This document shows positions 17,508 through 25,977 of a DNA stretch of 64,000 nucleotides, one piece after another. The DNA is taken from positions 3,038,001 to 3,102,000 of the forward strand of contig NZ_AP023354.1 of NCBI RefSeq assembly GCF_018324685.1, read 5' to 3'. Under the pieces are notes generated by a model. It was given only the letters and a program-made list of their open reading frames with translations. It did no database searches and was not told the DNA's origin. Position 1 is the first letter of the stretch. Each line of letters starts with the position of its first letter. Source of the stretch: Actinocatenispora sera (lineage in GTDB: Bacteria > Actinomycetota > Actinomycetes > Mycobacteriales > Micromonosporaceae). Position numbers and translations under genes: made by a program.

Positions 17508-19184
17508 TCAAGGTCGATCGGCGGACCGGGGCGGGTAGCCCATCAGGCGCAGTTCGAGCATGGCGGCGAAGCGGGCGTCCGGGTCGGTCAGGTCGATACC
17601 GCCGACCTCGGTGAGCCGGCGCAGCCGGTACCGGAACGTGTTCGGGTGGGTGTGCAGCGTCACCGAGGCGGCGGCGACGTCGCCGAACGCGGTCAGCCAC
17701 GCGTGCAGCGTCTCCACCAGGCAGGTACGCCGCTTGGCGTCGTAGGCCAGCAGTCGCGCCACCGGTCCGCTCGGCGCATCGCCGCGGGCGGTCGCGAGGT
17801 CGGCCAGCTCGATCAGCAGCGCCTCGACGTGCACCTCGGAGATCCGGGCGACGCCGGTCGCAGCACGGCCGCGGCGCAGTACCCGCAGCGCCCGGTCGGC
17901 GCCGGCCCGGGACCGGGCCAGTCCGGCATGGTCGTGCGCGACCGAACCGATCCCCACCAGTACCCGGCGGCTGCTGCCGATCCGGCCCAGGAACTCCCGG
18001 GTCACCAGCACGGCGCGCTGCTCGGCGTCGCCGCGGTCGGCCCGGCAGCCGACGATGCCGTACCCGACGTCGCCGATCAGCGCCACCGCCGAACGCGGGT
18101 ACACCGCGCTGAGATGCATCGAGAACGCGTCGGCGAGCCGCTGCCGCTCGGCGACCAGCTGGGCGTGCGTGGCGGTCAACCCCTCGTCCTCGGCGCGACC
18201 GACCGGGGTCAGGGCGAGCACCAGGCAGCTCTGGTCGGCCAGACCGAGCCGGGTCAGCGCGTCCGCGGCGCCCGGGCCGGCCTCCAGCGCGGTGGCGACG
18301 AGGTCGGCGCGCAGCCGGCGTTCCACGTCGGCGCCGGCGCGCAGCCGCAGCAGGTGCAGGGCGACGAGCTTCGCCGCGTCCCGCAACGCCTGGGTGCGCT
18401 CGGTCGACAGCGGCGACCGTACCGCTGCCCAGATGGAGCCGAGGATCTCGTCACCGGCCCGGATCGCCAGCGCGACCCGGGGCAGCGCGATCTCCGGTGG
18501 TTCGACCGGCATCGGCGCGACCTCGATCGGGTCGTCGCTGCGGTACAGCTCGTGGAACACCCCGCGTTCCTCCAGGACGCGGGTGAAGCGTTGCGGCACC
18601 TGGCGGCCCAGGATCGTCGCGATCCGGGACGGGTCCGCCTCGTCCTGCCGGCCGGAGAAGGCGAGCACCCGGGAGTTGCGGTCCTCGATGGTCACCGGCG
18701 CGTCCAGCAGCGTGGCGATCGCGTTGGCCAGTGCGAACAGGTCGCCGGAGGGCATCCCGCCGAGCGTCTCCGGGCCGGTGTCACCGACGTCGCCCTCGGC
18801 GATCAGCGACCGCAGCATCGCCGCGAGCTGGGTCCAGGAGGCGCCGCGGGTCAGACCCAGCAACGCCACTCCGGACCGGTCGACCGCGGTGGCGAGCTGC
18901 TCGTCCAGCGTCACCGGCGCGCGGACCACCAGCCCGGCCGCGCCGTGCTCGCCCAGCTCGGTCAGCAGCGCGGCGACCTCGGCCGGCTCGTGCACCCCGA
19001 CGCCGAGTACCAGCGCGCGCCGGGGAGGTGCCGGCTCGTCGAGCGGGTCGTGGATGACCACTCCGCCGACCTCGTCGACCGGCTCGGGGTCACCGGCGAC
19101 GAGCTCGAGCAGGGTGGCGCCGAGATCCTCCAGGATCCGGCCCAGGCTGGCCCGCGGTCGTCCGGCGGTCACGGCGACAAGCAC
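17508..19184 (-). CDS. PucR/CdaR-family transcriptional regulator
   Basis: Regulator of 558 residues: an N-terminal PucR-type sensory domain (about 1-130), a central GGDEF-like/GAF-like region, and the C-terminal PucR helix-turn-helix with LHTHPNTFRYRLRRLTEVGGIDL (about 510-532). Family members activate purine, amino acid or sugar-acid catabolism genes. GTG start at 19184 with TACCGT seven bases upstream, so leaderless. A 25-bp palindrome lies about 50-70 bases upstream of its start. It sits just beyond the terminator of the D-amino-acid/peptide cluster, making it the best candidate regulator of that cluster; this is inference from position only. Confidence 0.88.
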   Translation of the reverse strand: MLVAVTAGRPRASLGRILEDLGATLLELVAGDPEPVDEVGGVVIHDPLDEPAPPRRALVLGVGVHEPAEVAALLTELGEHGAAGLVVRAPVTLDEQLATAVDRSGVALLGLTRGASWTQLAAMLRSLIAEGDVGDTGPETLGGMPSGDLFALANAIATLLDAPVTIEDRNSRVLAFSGRQDEADPSRIATILGRQVPQRFTRVLEERGVFHELYRSDDPIEVAPMPVEPPEIALPRVALAIRAGDEILGSIWAAVRSPLSTERTQALRDAAKLVALHLLRLRAGADVERRLRADLVATALEAGPGAADALTRLGLADQSCLVLALTPVGRAEDEGLTATHAQLVAERQRLADAFSMHLSAVYPRSAVALIGDVGYGIVGCRADRGDAEQRAVLVTREFLGRIGSSRRVLVGIGSVAHDHAGLARSRAGADRALRVLRRGRAATGVARISEVHVEALLIELADLATARGDAPSGPVARLLAYDAKRRTCLVETLHAWLTAFGDVAAASVTLHTHPNTFRYRLRRLTEVGGIDLTDPDARFAAMLELRLMGYPPRSADRP

Positions 19185-19231
19185 GTCCCAGACGGTAGGG
19201 CCCGCGACCGGGACAGGGTTTGGGCGAGCAT

Positions 19232-19256
19232 GACGAAATCCTAGGGGGATTTCGTC
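19232..19256. promoter_or_regulatory. Perfect 25-bp palindrome upstream of the PucR gene
   Basis: Arms GACGAAATCC (19232-19241) and GGATTTCGTC (19247-19256) around TAGGG. Ten matched pairs with an AT-rich arm in a GC-rich region argue for a protein binding site. It lies at about -48 to -72 relative to the predicted leaderless start at 19184, where an activator would bind. Confidence 0.65.
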
Positions 19257-19260
19257 GACT

Positions 19261-19294
19261 CCGACAGGACCCGAACGTGTTCGAGTCCTGTCGG
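19261..19294 (-). terminator. Strong hairpin terminator of the peptide/D-amino-acid operon
   Basis: A 34-base near-perfect hairpin: outer arms CCGACAGGAC and GTCCTGTCGG, one mismatch, then CGAAC/GTTCG with a two-base loop. It starts 17 bases past the stop of the racemase gene, the last gene of the leftward operon. No T tract. Confidence 0.8.
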
Positions 19295-19310
19295 GAGCCC
19301 CGGCCGACGA

Positions 19311-20417
19311 TCAGACCGCGATCCACTCGGTACTGGTAGTGACCGCGTCGAGCGCCTCGGCGATCGGTTCCACGCCGATACCCGGCCCGGTCGGTACCGC
19401 CAACTGCCCCCGGTCGAGCCGGAACGGCTCGGTCACGTCGCGGGCGTAGTAGCGGTCCGAGGCCGACGTGTCGCCCGGCAGCGTGAAGCCGGGCAGCGCC
19501 GCGAGCGCCAGGTTCGCCGCCCGCCCGATCCCCGACTCCAGCATCCCGCCGCACCAGACCGGTACGTCGTGGGCCACGCACACGTCGTGGATGCGCCGCG
19601 CCTCCAGGAACCCGCCGACCCGGCCCGGCTTGATGTTGACGATCGAACAGGCGCCCAGTGCGATCGCGTCGGCCGCCGCTCGCGCCGACACGATGGACTC
19701 GTCCAGGCAGATCGGGGTGGTCAGCTGCCGGGCCAGCTGGGCGTGGCCCAGCACGTCCTCCTCGTCCAGCGGCTGCTCGATCAGCAGCAGGTCGAACGGG
19801 TCGAGCCGGGCCAGGTGCCGGGCGTCGGTGCGGTGGTAGGCGGTGTTCGCATCGACCTGCAGCGCCACGCCGTCGCCGAACCGCTCCCGTACCGCGCGGA
19901 CCGGTTCGAGGTCCCAGCCCGGCTCGATCTTCAGCTTGATCCGCAGGTACCCGGCGTCCAGGTAGCCGGCGACCGCGTCGAGCAGCTGCGGGATGGACTC
20001 CATGATGCCGACCGACACGCCGCAGTCGACCCGGTCACGTACCGCGCCCAGCTCCCGGGACAGCGGCATCCCGCGGGCGCGCAGCTCGGCGTCGAGCACC
20101 GCGATCTCCAACGCCGCCTTCGCCATCCGGTGCCCCTTGAACGGCGCCAGCGTCGGCGCCACCCGGGTCGCATCCAGGTCCCGGATCCGGCCCAGCGCCG
20201 GGATCAGGAACCGGCGCAGCACGTCGGCGCATGCCGAGGCGTACTCCGAGGAGTACAGCGGGTCGCTCATCGCGACGCACTCACCCCAGCCCTCCGCCTC
20301 CGGCGTCACCACCCGCAGCAGCAGGATCTCGCGTACCTGCTGGGTACCGAACGACGTCCGGAACGGCGCCACCAGCGGCATCTCGACGGTGCGCAGCTCC
20401 ACCCCGGTCAGCTTCAT
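19311..20417 (-). CDS. N-acyl/N-succinyl amino acid racemase, enolase superfamily (OSBS/NSAR)
   Basis: Muconate-cycloisomerase-type enzyme of 368 residues, the length of actinobacterial NAAAR/NSAR. All catalytic residues are present: K163 in RIKLKIEPG (with K161), metal ligands D189 (QVDANT), E214 (LLIEQPL) and D239 (CLDESIV), and the second base K263 (VNIKPGR). It racemises N-succinyl or N-acyl amino acids; the same fold also makes o-succinylbenzoate, but no menaquinone genes are near. Start ATG at 20417 follows AGGAGG and overlaps the upstream GNAT stop as TGATG. Adjacent GNAT and M20 genes match the N-succinylation / racemisation / desuccinylation route from D- to L-amino acids. Confidence 0.92.
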   Translation of the reverse strand: MKLTGVELRTVEMPLVAPFRTSFGTQQVREILLLRVVTPEAEGWGECVAMSDPLYSSEYASACADVLRRFLIPALGRIRDLDATRVAPTLAPFKGHRMAKAALEIAVLDAELRARGMPLSRELGAVRDRVDCGVSVGIMESIPQLLDAVAGYLDAGYLRIKLKIEPGWDLEPVRAVRERFGDGVALQVDANTAYHRTDARHLARLDPFDLLLIEQPLDEEDVLGHAQLARQLTTPICLDESIVSARAAADAIALGACSIVNIKPGRVGGFLEARRIHDVCVAHDVPVWCGGMLESGIGRAANLALAALPGFTLPGDTSASDRYYARDVTEPFRLDRGQLAVPTGPGIGVEPIAEALDAVTTSTEWIAV

Positions 20418-21337
20418 CAAAGTCCTCCTGTGTCGACGATGTAGCAGTCGCCGCGGTCGAACCCGCGGATGCGCCCGCCGGCCGCGAGCAGCCCACCGAG
20501 CACCTCGCGTACCGCGCCGCGCCAGCGGGCCGCGCACGCGGGGTCGGTGGCGCGCAGTCCCTCGATGTCGCGCGGTACCGCCACGAGCACCGTCGGCGCG
20601 TCGGCCGCCGCCGGTAGCGGCTCACCGGACGGCGAGCGGCGCAGCGCGTACCGGGCGCCCGCCGCCTCCTCGGCCGCCGCGTCGAACCGGCCCGGCGTAC
20701 CGGCACAGGCGGCGACCACGCCTGGATCGTCGAGCCGCCACTCGATCAGCAGCCGGTCGGTCTCGTCGGCGCCGTTGAGTCCGTCGTGCATCGGCCCGTA
20801 GAAGTTCGTGAGGTACTCCACCGGCCGCGCGCCGAGCTTGCCGATGTTGAAGTACGCGTTGCGCCCCACCAGCGGATCGTAGGTCCAGGCGATCTCGGTG
20901 ACCCCGTGCCGCAACGCCCACGCCCGCTGGTGCACCTTCAGGGCGAACCCGATGCTGCGGCCCCGGGTGCGCGGCGAGACGCCGGCGATGTGGCTGTGCA
21001 GCGACCGGTGTGCCGGCGGGGCGAAGAACCCGACGCAGGCGCCGACCAGCTCGTCGCCGTCGAACGCGCCCGCGATGTAGTTGCCCGCCTTCGACATCGC
21101 CCGCATCAGCTCCACGCTGAGCGGCATGCTGCCGTCGCCGAACCGCCAGATCCGTTCGTACAGCTCGCACATCCGGTGCAGCTCGGCCATCCCGTCCAGC
21201 GCCCGGATGTAGACCCCGGCCGACCGCGCCGCCGCCTCCGCCGCGACCACCGCGGCAGCCTCGGCCCGCGACGCCGAGTCGTCCGCCGCCGCACCGTGGT
21301 GCCGCGCGGCCTCCGCAAGATCGGTCGCCGCGCTCAT
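20417..21337 (-). CDS. COG3375-type GNAT acyltransferase (putative D-amino acid N-succinyltransferase)
   Basis: Acyltransferase of 306 residues. After an Ala-rich lead (1-40) a GNAT core follows with GDELVGACVGFFAPP (beta4) and RTRGRSIGFALKVHQRAWALRHG (acyl-CoA loop and alpha3, about 125-150), then TYDPLVGRNAYFNIGKLGARPVEYLTNFYG, the COG3375 hallmark. Related genes next to NSAR and M20 genes encode succinyl-CoA:D-amino acid N-succinyltransferases; that role is inferred here. Preceded by AAGGAGG within a duplicated linker and by an ATGA overlap with a 27-codon mini-gene; followed by TGATG coupling to the racemase. Confidence 0.82.
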   Translation of the reverse strand: MSAATDLAEAARHHGAAADDSASRAEAAAVVAAEAAARSAGVYIRALDGMAELHRMCELYERIWRFGDGSMPLSVELMRAMSKAGNYIAGAFDGDELVGACVGFFAPPAHRSLHSHIAGVSPRTRGRSIGFALKVHQRAWALRHGVTEIAWTYDPLVGRNAYFNIGKLGARPVEYLTNFYGPMHDGLNGADETDRLLIEWRLDDPGVVAACAGTPGRFDAAAEEAAGARYALRRSPSGEPLPAAADAPTVLVAVPRDIEGLRATDPACAARWRGAVREVLGGLLAAGGRIRGFDRGDCYIVDTGGL

Positions 21338-21417
21338 CGACGTTCCTCCTTCGTCGGAACGACGATGAGGCACCAAGGCACACGATGCCCATGATTCGCT
21401 CGCTCACGCTCGCTCAT
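21334..21417 (-). CDS. 27-codon linker mini-gene, second copy
   Basis: ATG at 21417, TGA overlapping the GNAT ATG as ATGA. The peptide starts MSERERANHG and ends PTKEERR, identical to the first copy. Its last codons AAG-GAG-GAA form the ribosome binding site AAGGAGGAA placed seven bases before the GNAT start, so translating this ORF brings ribosomes exactly to the next start. The peptide itself resembles no family I know; the role is probably translational coupling. Confidence 0.5.
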   Translation of the reverse strand: MSERERANHGHRVPWCLIVVPTKEERR

Positions 21418-21494
21418 CGACGTTCCTCCTTCGTCGGAACGACGATGAGGCACCAAGGCACACGATGCCCATGATTCGCTCGCTCACGCTCACT
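21335..21494. repeat. 80-bp tandem duplication with start codon and ribosome binding site
   Basis: Copies 21335-21414 and 21415-21494 are identical except for one base (21492). Each carries, on the minus strand, ATG, a 27-codon frame, AAGGAGG and the next ATG. Because 80 is not a multiple of three, each copy ends its frame in the four-base overlap with the next start. Confidence 0.95.
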
Positions 21495-21497
21495 CAT
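21414..21497 (-). CDS. 27-codon linker mini-gene, first copy
   Basis: ATG at 21497 overlaps the stop of the M20 gene as ATGA; its own stop overlaps the ATG of the second copy the same way. Sequence identical at peptide level to the second copy (one silent AGT/AGC change). Codon use includes CGT, CGA, AAT and CAT, unlike neighbouring genes, suggesting selection on the nucleotide sequence. Could be a small peptide, but the arrangement points to a coupling linker. Confidence 0.5.
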   Translation of the reverse strand: MSERERANHGHRVPWCLIVVPTKEERR

Positions 21498-22582
21498 CGC
21501 GGACCCTCCGTACGCAGGAGGTCGGCGACCAGCTCGCGGACCAGGGCGGTGCGCCGGGGCAGCTCGTCGACGCGGACGTGCTCGTGGTCGGCGTGCGCGC
21601 CGCCGCCGACGGCACCCAGCCCATCCAGGGTCGGGGTACCGACACCGGCGGTGAAGTTGCCGTCCGAGGCGCCGCCGACCGCGGCGCAGGACAGCGGGCC
21701 GACGCCGATGCGGTCGGCGAGTGCCGCGGCCCGCGCGTACAGCTCGGCGGAGGCGTCGGCGGCGAGCGGCGGCCGGTTCGGCCCGCCGGTCACCACGATC
21801 CGCGCCCCGGCCAGCCGCGGGGTCAACGCCCGCATCGCCTTGTCGACCCGGTCCTGCTCGGCGGCGCTGCGCACCCGCACGTCGACCGCGAACCGGCCGT
21901 GCGCGGCGACGGTGTTGGTGGTGGTACCGGCCTCGATCCGGGTCGGTGTCACCGTCGTACCGGCCGCCGCGTCGCCCAGTTCGGCGACCGCGAGCACCTG
22001 GTACGCCGCCTCGATCGTCGCGTTCACCCCGCGTTCGGGTTCCAGCCCGGCGTGCGCGGCGCGCCCCTCGACGGCCACCTCGTACAGCGAGACGCCCTTG
22101 CGCTCGGTCTTCAGCGCGCCGCCGTCGGCGGAGGCCTCCAGCACCAGGGCGGCCGCGCAGCCGCGCGCCTCGTCCTCGATCAGCGACCGGGACGACGGCG
22201 AGCCCAGCTCCTCGTCCCCGGTCACCAGCAGCGTCACGCCGTCCCGGTCGGGCAGCGCGGCGAGCGCGTGGAACGCCATCACCACCCCCGCTTTCATGTC
22301 GAAGCAGCCCGGACCGCGCAGCACGCCGTCGCGCACCTCGAACGGGTGCGTGGCCAGCGATCCGTGCGGCCACACCGTGTCGTGGTGGCCGAGCACGAGT
22401 ACCCGCCGGGAATCGCCGAACCGCCAGCGCAGGTGGGTACGGCCGGCCAGCACCAGCCGTTCGGGCTCGGCGCCCAGCAGCCGGGTACCCAGCGCCGCCA
22501 CCAGTTCGGCGCTGCGGGCGACGGCATCGAGGTCGTCGGACGGGGATTCGCAGCGCACCAGCTGCTCGATGTCGGCGATCAT
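21494..22582 (-). CDS. M20-family metallohydrolase (putative N-acyl/N-succinyl-L-amino acid hydrolase)
   Basis: Binuclear zinc hydrolase of 362 residues. Zinc and catalytic residues: H in VLGHHDTVW (about 67-71), D in CFDMKAG, the E pair in TGDEELGS, D-equivalent region in LEASADGG, and a terminal H in GGAHADHEH. A lid domain (about 170-280, with AAHAGLEPERGVNA) is present, as in carboxypeptidase G2/ArgE/DapE. In a GNAT/NSAR neighbourhood the likely reaction is removing the acyl group from N-succinyl-L-amino acids. ATG at 22582 overlaps the upstream fusion gene as ATGA; its stop overlaps the first mini-gene. Confidence 0.88.
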   Translation of the reverse strand: MIADIEQLVRCESPSDDLDAVARSAELVAALGTRLLGAEPERLVLAGRTHLRWRFGDSRRVLVLGHHDTVWPHGSLATHPFEVRDGVLRGPGCFDMKAGVVMAFHALAALPDRDGVTLLVTGDEELGSPSSRSLIEDEARGCAAALVLEASADGGALKTERKGVSLYEVAVEGRAAHAGLEPERGVNATIEAAYQVLAVAELGDAAAGTTVTPTRIEAGTTTNTVAAHGRFAVDVRVRSAAEQDRVDKAMRALTPRLAGARIVVTGGPNRPPLAADASAELYARAAALADRIGVGPLSCAAVGGASDGNFTAGVGTPTLDGLGAVGGGAHADHEHVRVDELPRRTALVRELVADLLRTEGPR

Positions 22583-25500
22583 CCGGACACCTTCGGGGTG
22601 GCGCGGGCACCGAAGTGCAGGTACGGCTCGCCGGTGGGCAGCTGGTAGAACACCGCCGACATCCACGTCTGGGTGCCGGGTGCGCGCAGCGCGAACAGGT
22701 CCTCGGTGACCGGCACCAGCGGGTACTCCTCGGTCTGGTCGGCGGCGAGTTCGGCCAGCGGGCCGGTGACGGTGTGCCGCAGGCGCAGCTCGCCGTCGGC
22801 CCGGCTCACCTCGAGCCGGGCACCGGCCCGTTCGTACACGCCGACGTGCCGGCCCGGGTCGTACGACGGGGGCCGCGCCGGCGGCCCGAACGGTGCGGGC
22901 AACGCCACCCCGGCCAGTTCGGCGAAGATCTCCCGGTACAGCTCCTCGTACAGGTCGCGGGTGTGGCCGCCGTTGGTGAGCAGGGTGACGGCGAGCCCCT
23001 GCTCGGGCAGCAGCCGCAGGAACGCCGACTGCCCGATGGTGTTGCCGTCGTGGCCGATCAGCCGGTGCCCGTTCCACCCGAACCGGATCCAGCCCAACCC
23101 CCACGAGTCACCCAGCGGGTACGGGTCGGGCACGTCGGTCTGGTGTTCGGTCATCGCCGCAGCCCACCGCTCGCCCAGCACCCGCGTACCGTCGGCGGCC
23201 ACGCCCCCGTCGAGGTGCATCGCGGCGAACGCGAGCACGTCGGCGGCGGAGGCGGTGATCAGCCCGGCCGGGCCGAGCGCCCGCGGCAGTCCCCACACCG
23301 GCGCCGGCTGCGGATCGGCGTCGCCCTCGGCGACGTGCCCGACCGCCGCCCGGAACAGCAGGGCCTCCTCCGGCAGGGTGGTGGTGTGGGTCAGGCCCAG
23401 CGGGGTGAACAGTCGTTCCCGCAGCGCCTGGTCCCAGGTGAGTCCGGTGAGCTTCTCGATCACCCGGCCGGCGAGCACGAAGCCGGCGTTGCAGTAGGAG
23501 AACGTCACACCGAGCGGGTGGTTCTGCCCGACGGTGTCGAGCTGCTCGACGTAGCGGGCCACGCAGTCGTCGCCGCGCCCGGTGTCGGTGAACACGTCGC
23601 CGTCGATGCCGCTGGTGTGGGTGAGCAGGTGGCGCATCGTCGCCTGCTTCGCCACCTCGGGGTCGCCCAGCCGCAGCTCCGGCAGTACCTCGGCGATCGG
23701 GGCGTCGAGGTCGAGCTTGCCCTCGTCGACCAGCTGCATGACCACCGTGGCGGTCCACACCTTGCTGACCGAACCGATCTGGAACAGGGTGTCGTCGCGT
23801 ACCTCGACGCCGGTGCTGAGGCTGGTGACGCCGTGGTGCGCGAGTACCGGATCCTCGCCGAGGCGCAGGATCCCCAGCGTGGCCCCCGGTACCTGGTGCG
23901 CGGTGGCCAGCTCGGTGAGCCGGCGCTGCCAGTGCGCGGCGTCCAGTGCCGGGCGGCCGCGCCGCGCCGGCGGAGCCGCGTACCGCTCGACCCAGTCGAC
24001 GATGCGGCTGTTCCAGTCGGCCCGGTGCGACGGCGCGCCGTCCAGGATGAACAGGTGCGACTCGTCCGGGTAGCGCACCAGCCGGGTCGGTACGCCACGG
24101 GCGCGCAGCGCGCCGAACCACTGCTCGGCCTGCCCGACCGGGCACCGGTCGTCGTTCTCGCCCTGTACCAGCAGGGTCGGCGTCCGCACGTCGTGCACCC
24201 GGGCCAGCGGGGACAGTCGGGCGTAGCGGTCCGCGTCCTGCCACGGATCGCCGGACAGCTCCGCCGCGGCGAGATAGTGGCCCATGTCGGAGGTGCCGGT
24301 CATGCTGGTGAGGTCGGCGACCACACCACCGGCGACCGCCGCGGCGAACCGCTCGTCCCGGCTGGTCAGGTAGCAGGTCATGTAGCCGCCGTAGCTGTAG
24401 CCGGTGACCGCCAACCGGTCCGGGTCGGCCAGGCCCTCGGCGACCAGCTCGTCGATCGGGGTCAGGAAGTCCGGCGCGTCCGCCTCGCCCCAGGCGCCGA
24501 GCGCACCGGTCAGGAACGCCTCGCCGTACCCGTCGCTGCCGCGCGGGTTGAGCAGCAGCACCGCCCAGCCGCGATCGGCGAGCACCTGGTGGTACAGGTG
24601 GGCCGGGTCGGCGGCGCCGTTCCACGCGTTGTGCGGGCCACCGTGGATGTCCAGCAGCAGCGGCAGCGGGCCGGAGCGGTCCGGGTCGCGTACCAGCCAG
24701 CCGTGCAGCACAGTGCCGTCCGGTGCGGCGAACTCGCGCTCCTCGCGCGGGTAGCCGACCGCGTCGGCGGGGCAGTGCCCGGTGTGTACGGCGATCTCGC
24801 CGGTGGCGCGGTCGACGGTGCCGACCTCGCCGTACGAGCTCGGGCCGGCGAGCACCACCGCCACCGTGTCGCCGACCGCGGACATCCCGGCGACGCTGCG
24901 GTCGCCACCGACCAGCAGCCGCGGCGCTCCGCCGGCCAGCGGCACCTCGTAGAGGTGAGTGGATCCGTTGTCGCGCACGCAGAACAGCACGCCGGTGCCG
25001 TCGGCGGTCGGCTGCGGCAGCGCCCCCGGATAGCCCGGCCCGCCGGGCATCACGTTGCGATCCAGCGGCCCGGCCAGGTTCTGCGGCTCGCCGCCGTCCA
25101 GCGGGATGCGCAGCAGGCCGGCGTTGCCGACCCGGGTGTCGGTACGCCCGACCGCGAGCAGCGCGTCACCGGCCGGGGTGAAGGCGGCCGTACCCAGCTG
25201 CCAGTCGGCGCCGCCGACCAGCACCGGCTTGGCGTTGCGCGCCACCGCATCCACCACGTACGCGCCGATGCGCAGGGTCAGGTCCGCGTCGGCGTCCCGG
25301 GCGGCCGGAAACGCCAGCCGGGTACCGTCCGGCGACCAGGCCGGATCGCCGGCGTGCCAGTCGCCGCTGGTGATCCGGCGCACCTCGCGGGTCGCCACAT
25401 CGACCACGTGCACGTGGGTACGCAGGGTGCGCAGCAGCCCCGCCCCGTCGGCCTTGCCGTCCAACCGATCGGTGACGATCGGCGCGCGCCGCCGCGCCGC

Positions 25501-25914
25501 CGCCGCGTCGGCGTCCTCGCCGGGTACCGCGTGCAGGTCGATCGGTGCGCCGAACGCGATGCGGGTACCGTCCGGGCTCCACACCGGGGTGCCGGCGCCC
25601 AGCGGCAGCGAGGTCAGCTGCTCGGCCTCCCCGCCGGCCACCGGCAGCAGCCACACCTGCGCCGGGCCGTCGGCGGCGCGCAGGAACGCCAGCCGGGTGC
25701 CGTCGGGGGAGAACACCGGCGCGGCGTCGGCCTCGCCGAACGTCAGCTGCCGGGCCGGTTGCCCCGGCCGTACCAGCCACACCGTGCGCCGGTCCCGGTC
25801 TGCGTCGCGCCGCACGGTACGCAGCACGTACGCGATGCTGCCGTCCGGCGCCACGGCCGGCTGCTCGGGTAGCGCGATCGCGTACAGGTCGTCGATGCTC
25901 GGACGTCCGGCCAT
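22579..25914 (-). CDS. Fusion of S9 peptidase and beta-lactamase-type serine hydrolase
   Basis: Protein of 1111 residues with two complete serine hydrolases. Residues 1-390: WD40-like/PD40 propeller (repeated WSPDGTRIAF-type blades). Residues about 400-655: S9 alpha/beta hydrolase with S507 (GYSYGG), D588 (GENDDR) and H620 (DESHLF). Residues about 665-985: class C beta-lactamase/D-aminopeptidase fold with S715VSK718, Y807CN and H955DG. The last ~120 residues form a C-terminal beta domain. No signal peptide, so cytosolic. Probably trims imported oligopeptides, the second domain acting on D-residues or esters. GAGGAGG before the ATG; 63 bases after the DppF gene. Confidence 0.9.
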   Translation of the reverse strand: MAGRPSIDDLYAIALPEQPAVAPDGSIAYVLRTVRRDADRDRRTVWLVRPGQPARQLTFGEADAAPVFSPDGTRLAFLRAADGPAQVWLLPVAGGEAEQLTSLPLGAGTPVWSPDGTRIAFGAPIDLHAVPGEDADAAAARRRAPIVTDRLDGKADGAGLLRTLRTHVHVVDVATREVRRITSGDWHAGDPAWSPDGTRLAFPAARDADADLTLRIGAYVVDAVARNAKPVLVGGADWQLGTAAFTPAGDALLAVGRTDTRVGNAGLLRIPLDGGEPQNLAGPLDRNVMPGGPGYPGALPQPTADGTGVLFCVRDNGSTHLYEVPLAGGAPRLLVGGDRSVAGMSAVGDTVAVVLAGPSSYGEVGTVDRATGEIAVHTGHCPADAVGYPREEREFAAPDGTVLHGWLVRDPDRSGPLPLLLDIHGGPHNAWNGAADPAHLYHQVLADRGWAVLLLNPRGSDGYGEAFLTGALGAWGEADAPDFLTPIDELVAEGLADPDRLAVTGYSYGGYMTCYLTSRDERFAAAVAGGVVADLTSMTGTSDMGHYLAAAELSGDPWQDADRYARLSPLARVHDVRTPTLLVQGENDDRCPVGQAEQWFGALRARGVPTRLVRYPDESHLFILDGAPSHRADWNSRIVDWVERYAAPPARRGRPALDAAHWQRRLTELATAHQVPGATLGILRLGEDPVLAHHGVTSLSTGVEVRDDTLFQIGSVSKVWTATVVMQLVDEGKLDLDAPIAEVLPELRLGDPEVAKQATMRHLLTHTSGIDGDVFTDTGRGDDCVARYVEQLDTVGQNHPLGVTFSYCNAGFVLAGRVIEKLTGLTWDQALRERLFTPLGLTHTTTLPEEALLFRAAVGHVAEGDADPQPAPVWGLPRALGPAGLITASAADVLAFAAMHLDGGVAADGTRVLGERWAAAMTEHQTDVPDPYPLGDSWGLGWIRFGWNGHRLIGHDGNTIGQSAFLRLLPEQGLAVTLLTNGGHTRDLYEELYREIFAELAGVALPAPFGPPARPPSYDPGRHVGVYERAGARLEVSRADGELRLRHTVTGPLAELAADQTEEYPLVPVTEDLFALRAPGTQTWMSAVFYQLPTGEPYLHFGARATPKVSG

Positions 25915-25977
25915 CTGGTCCTCCTCGTCAGCTGGCGTCGGCGGCTGCGACCCGGGCGCCGCCCACCCACTTCCGTG

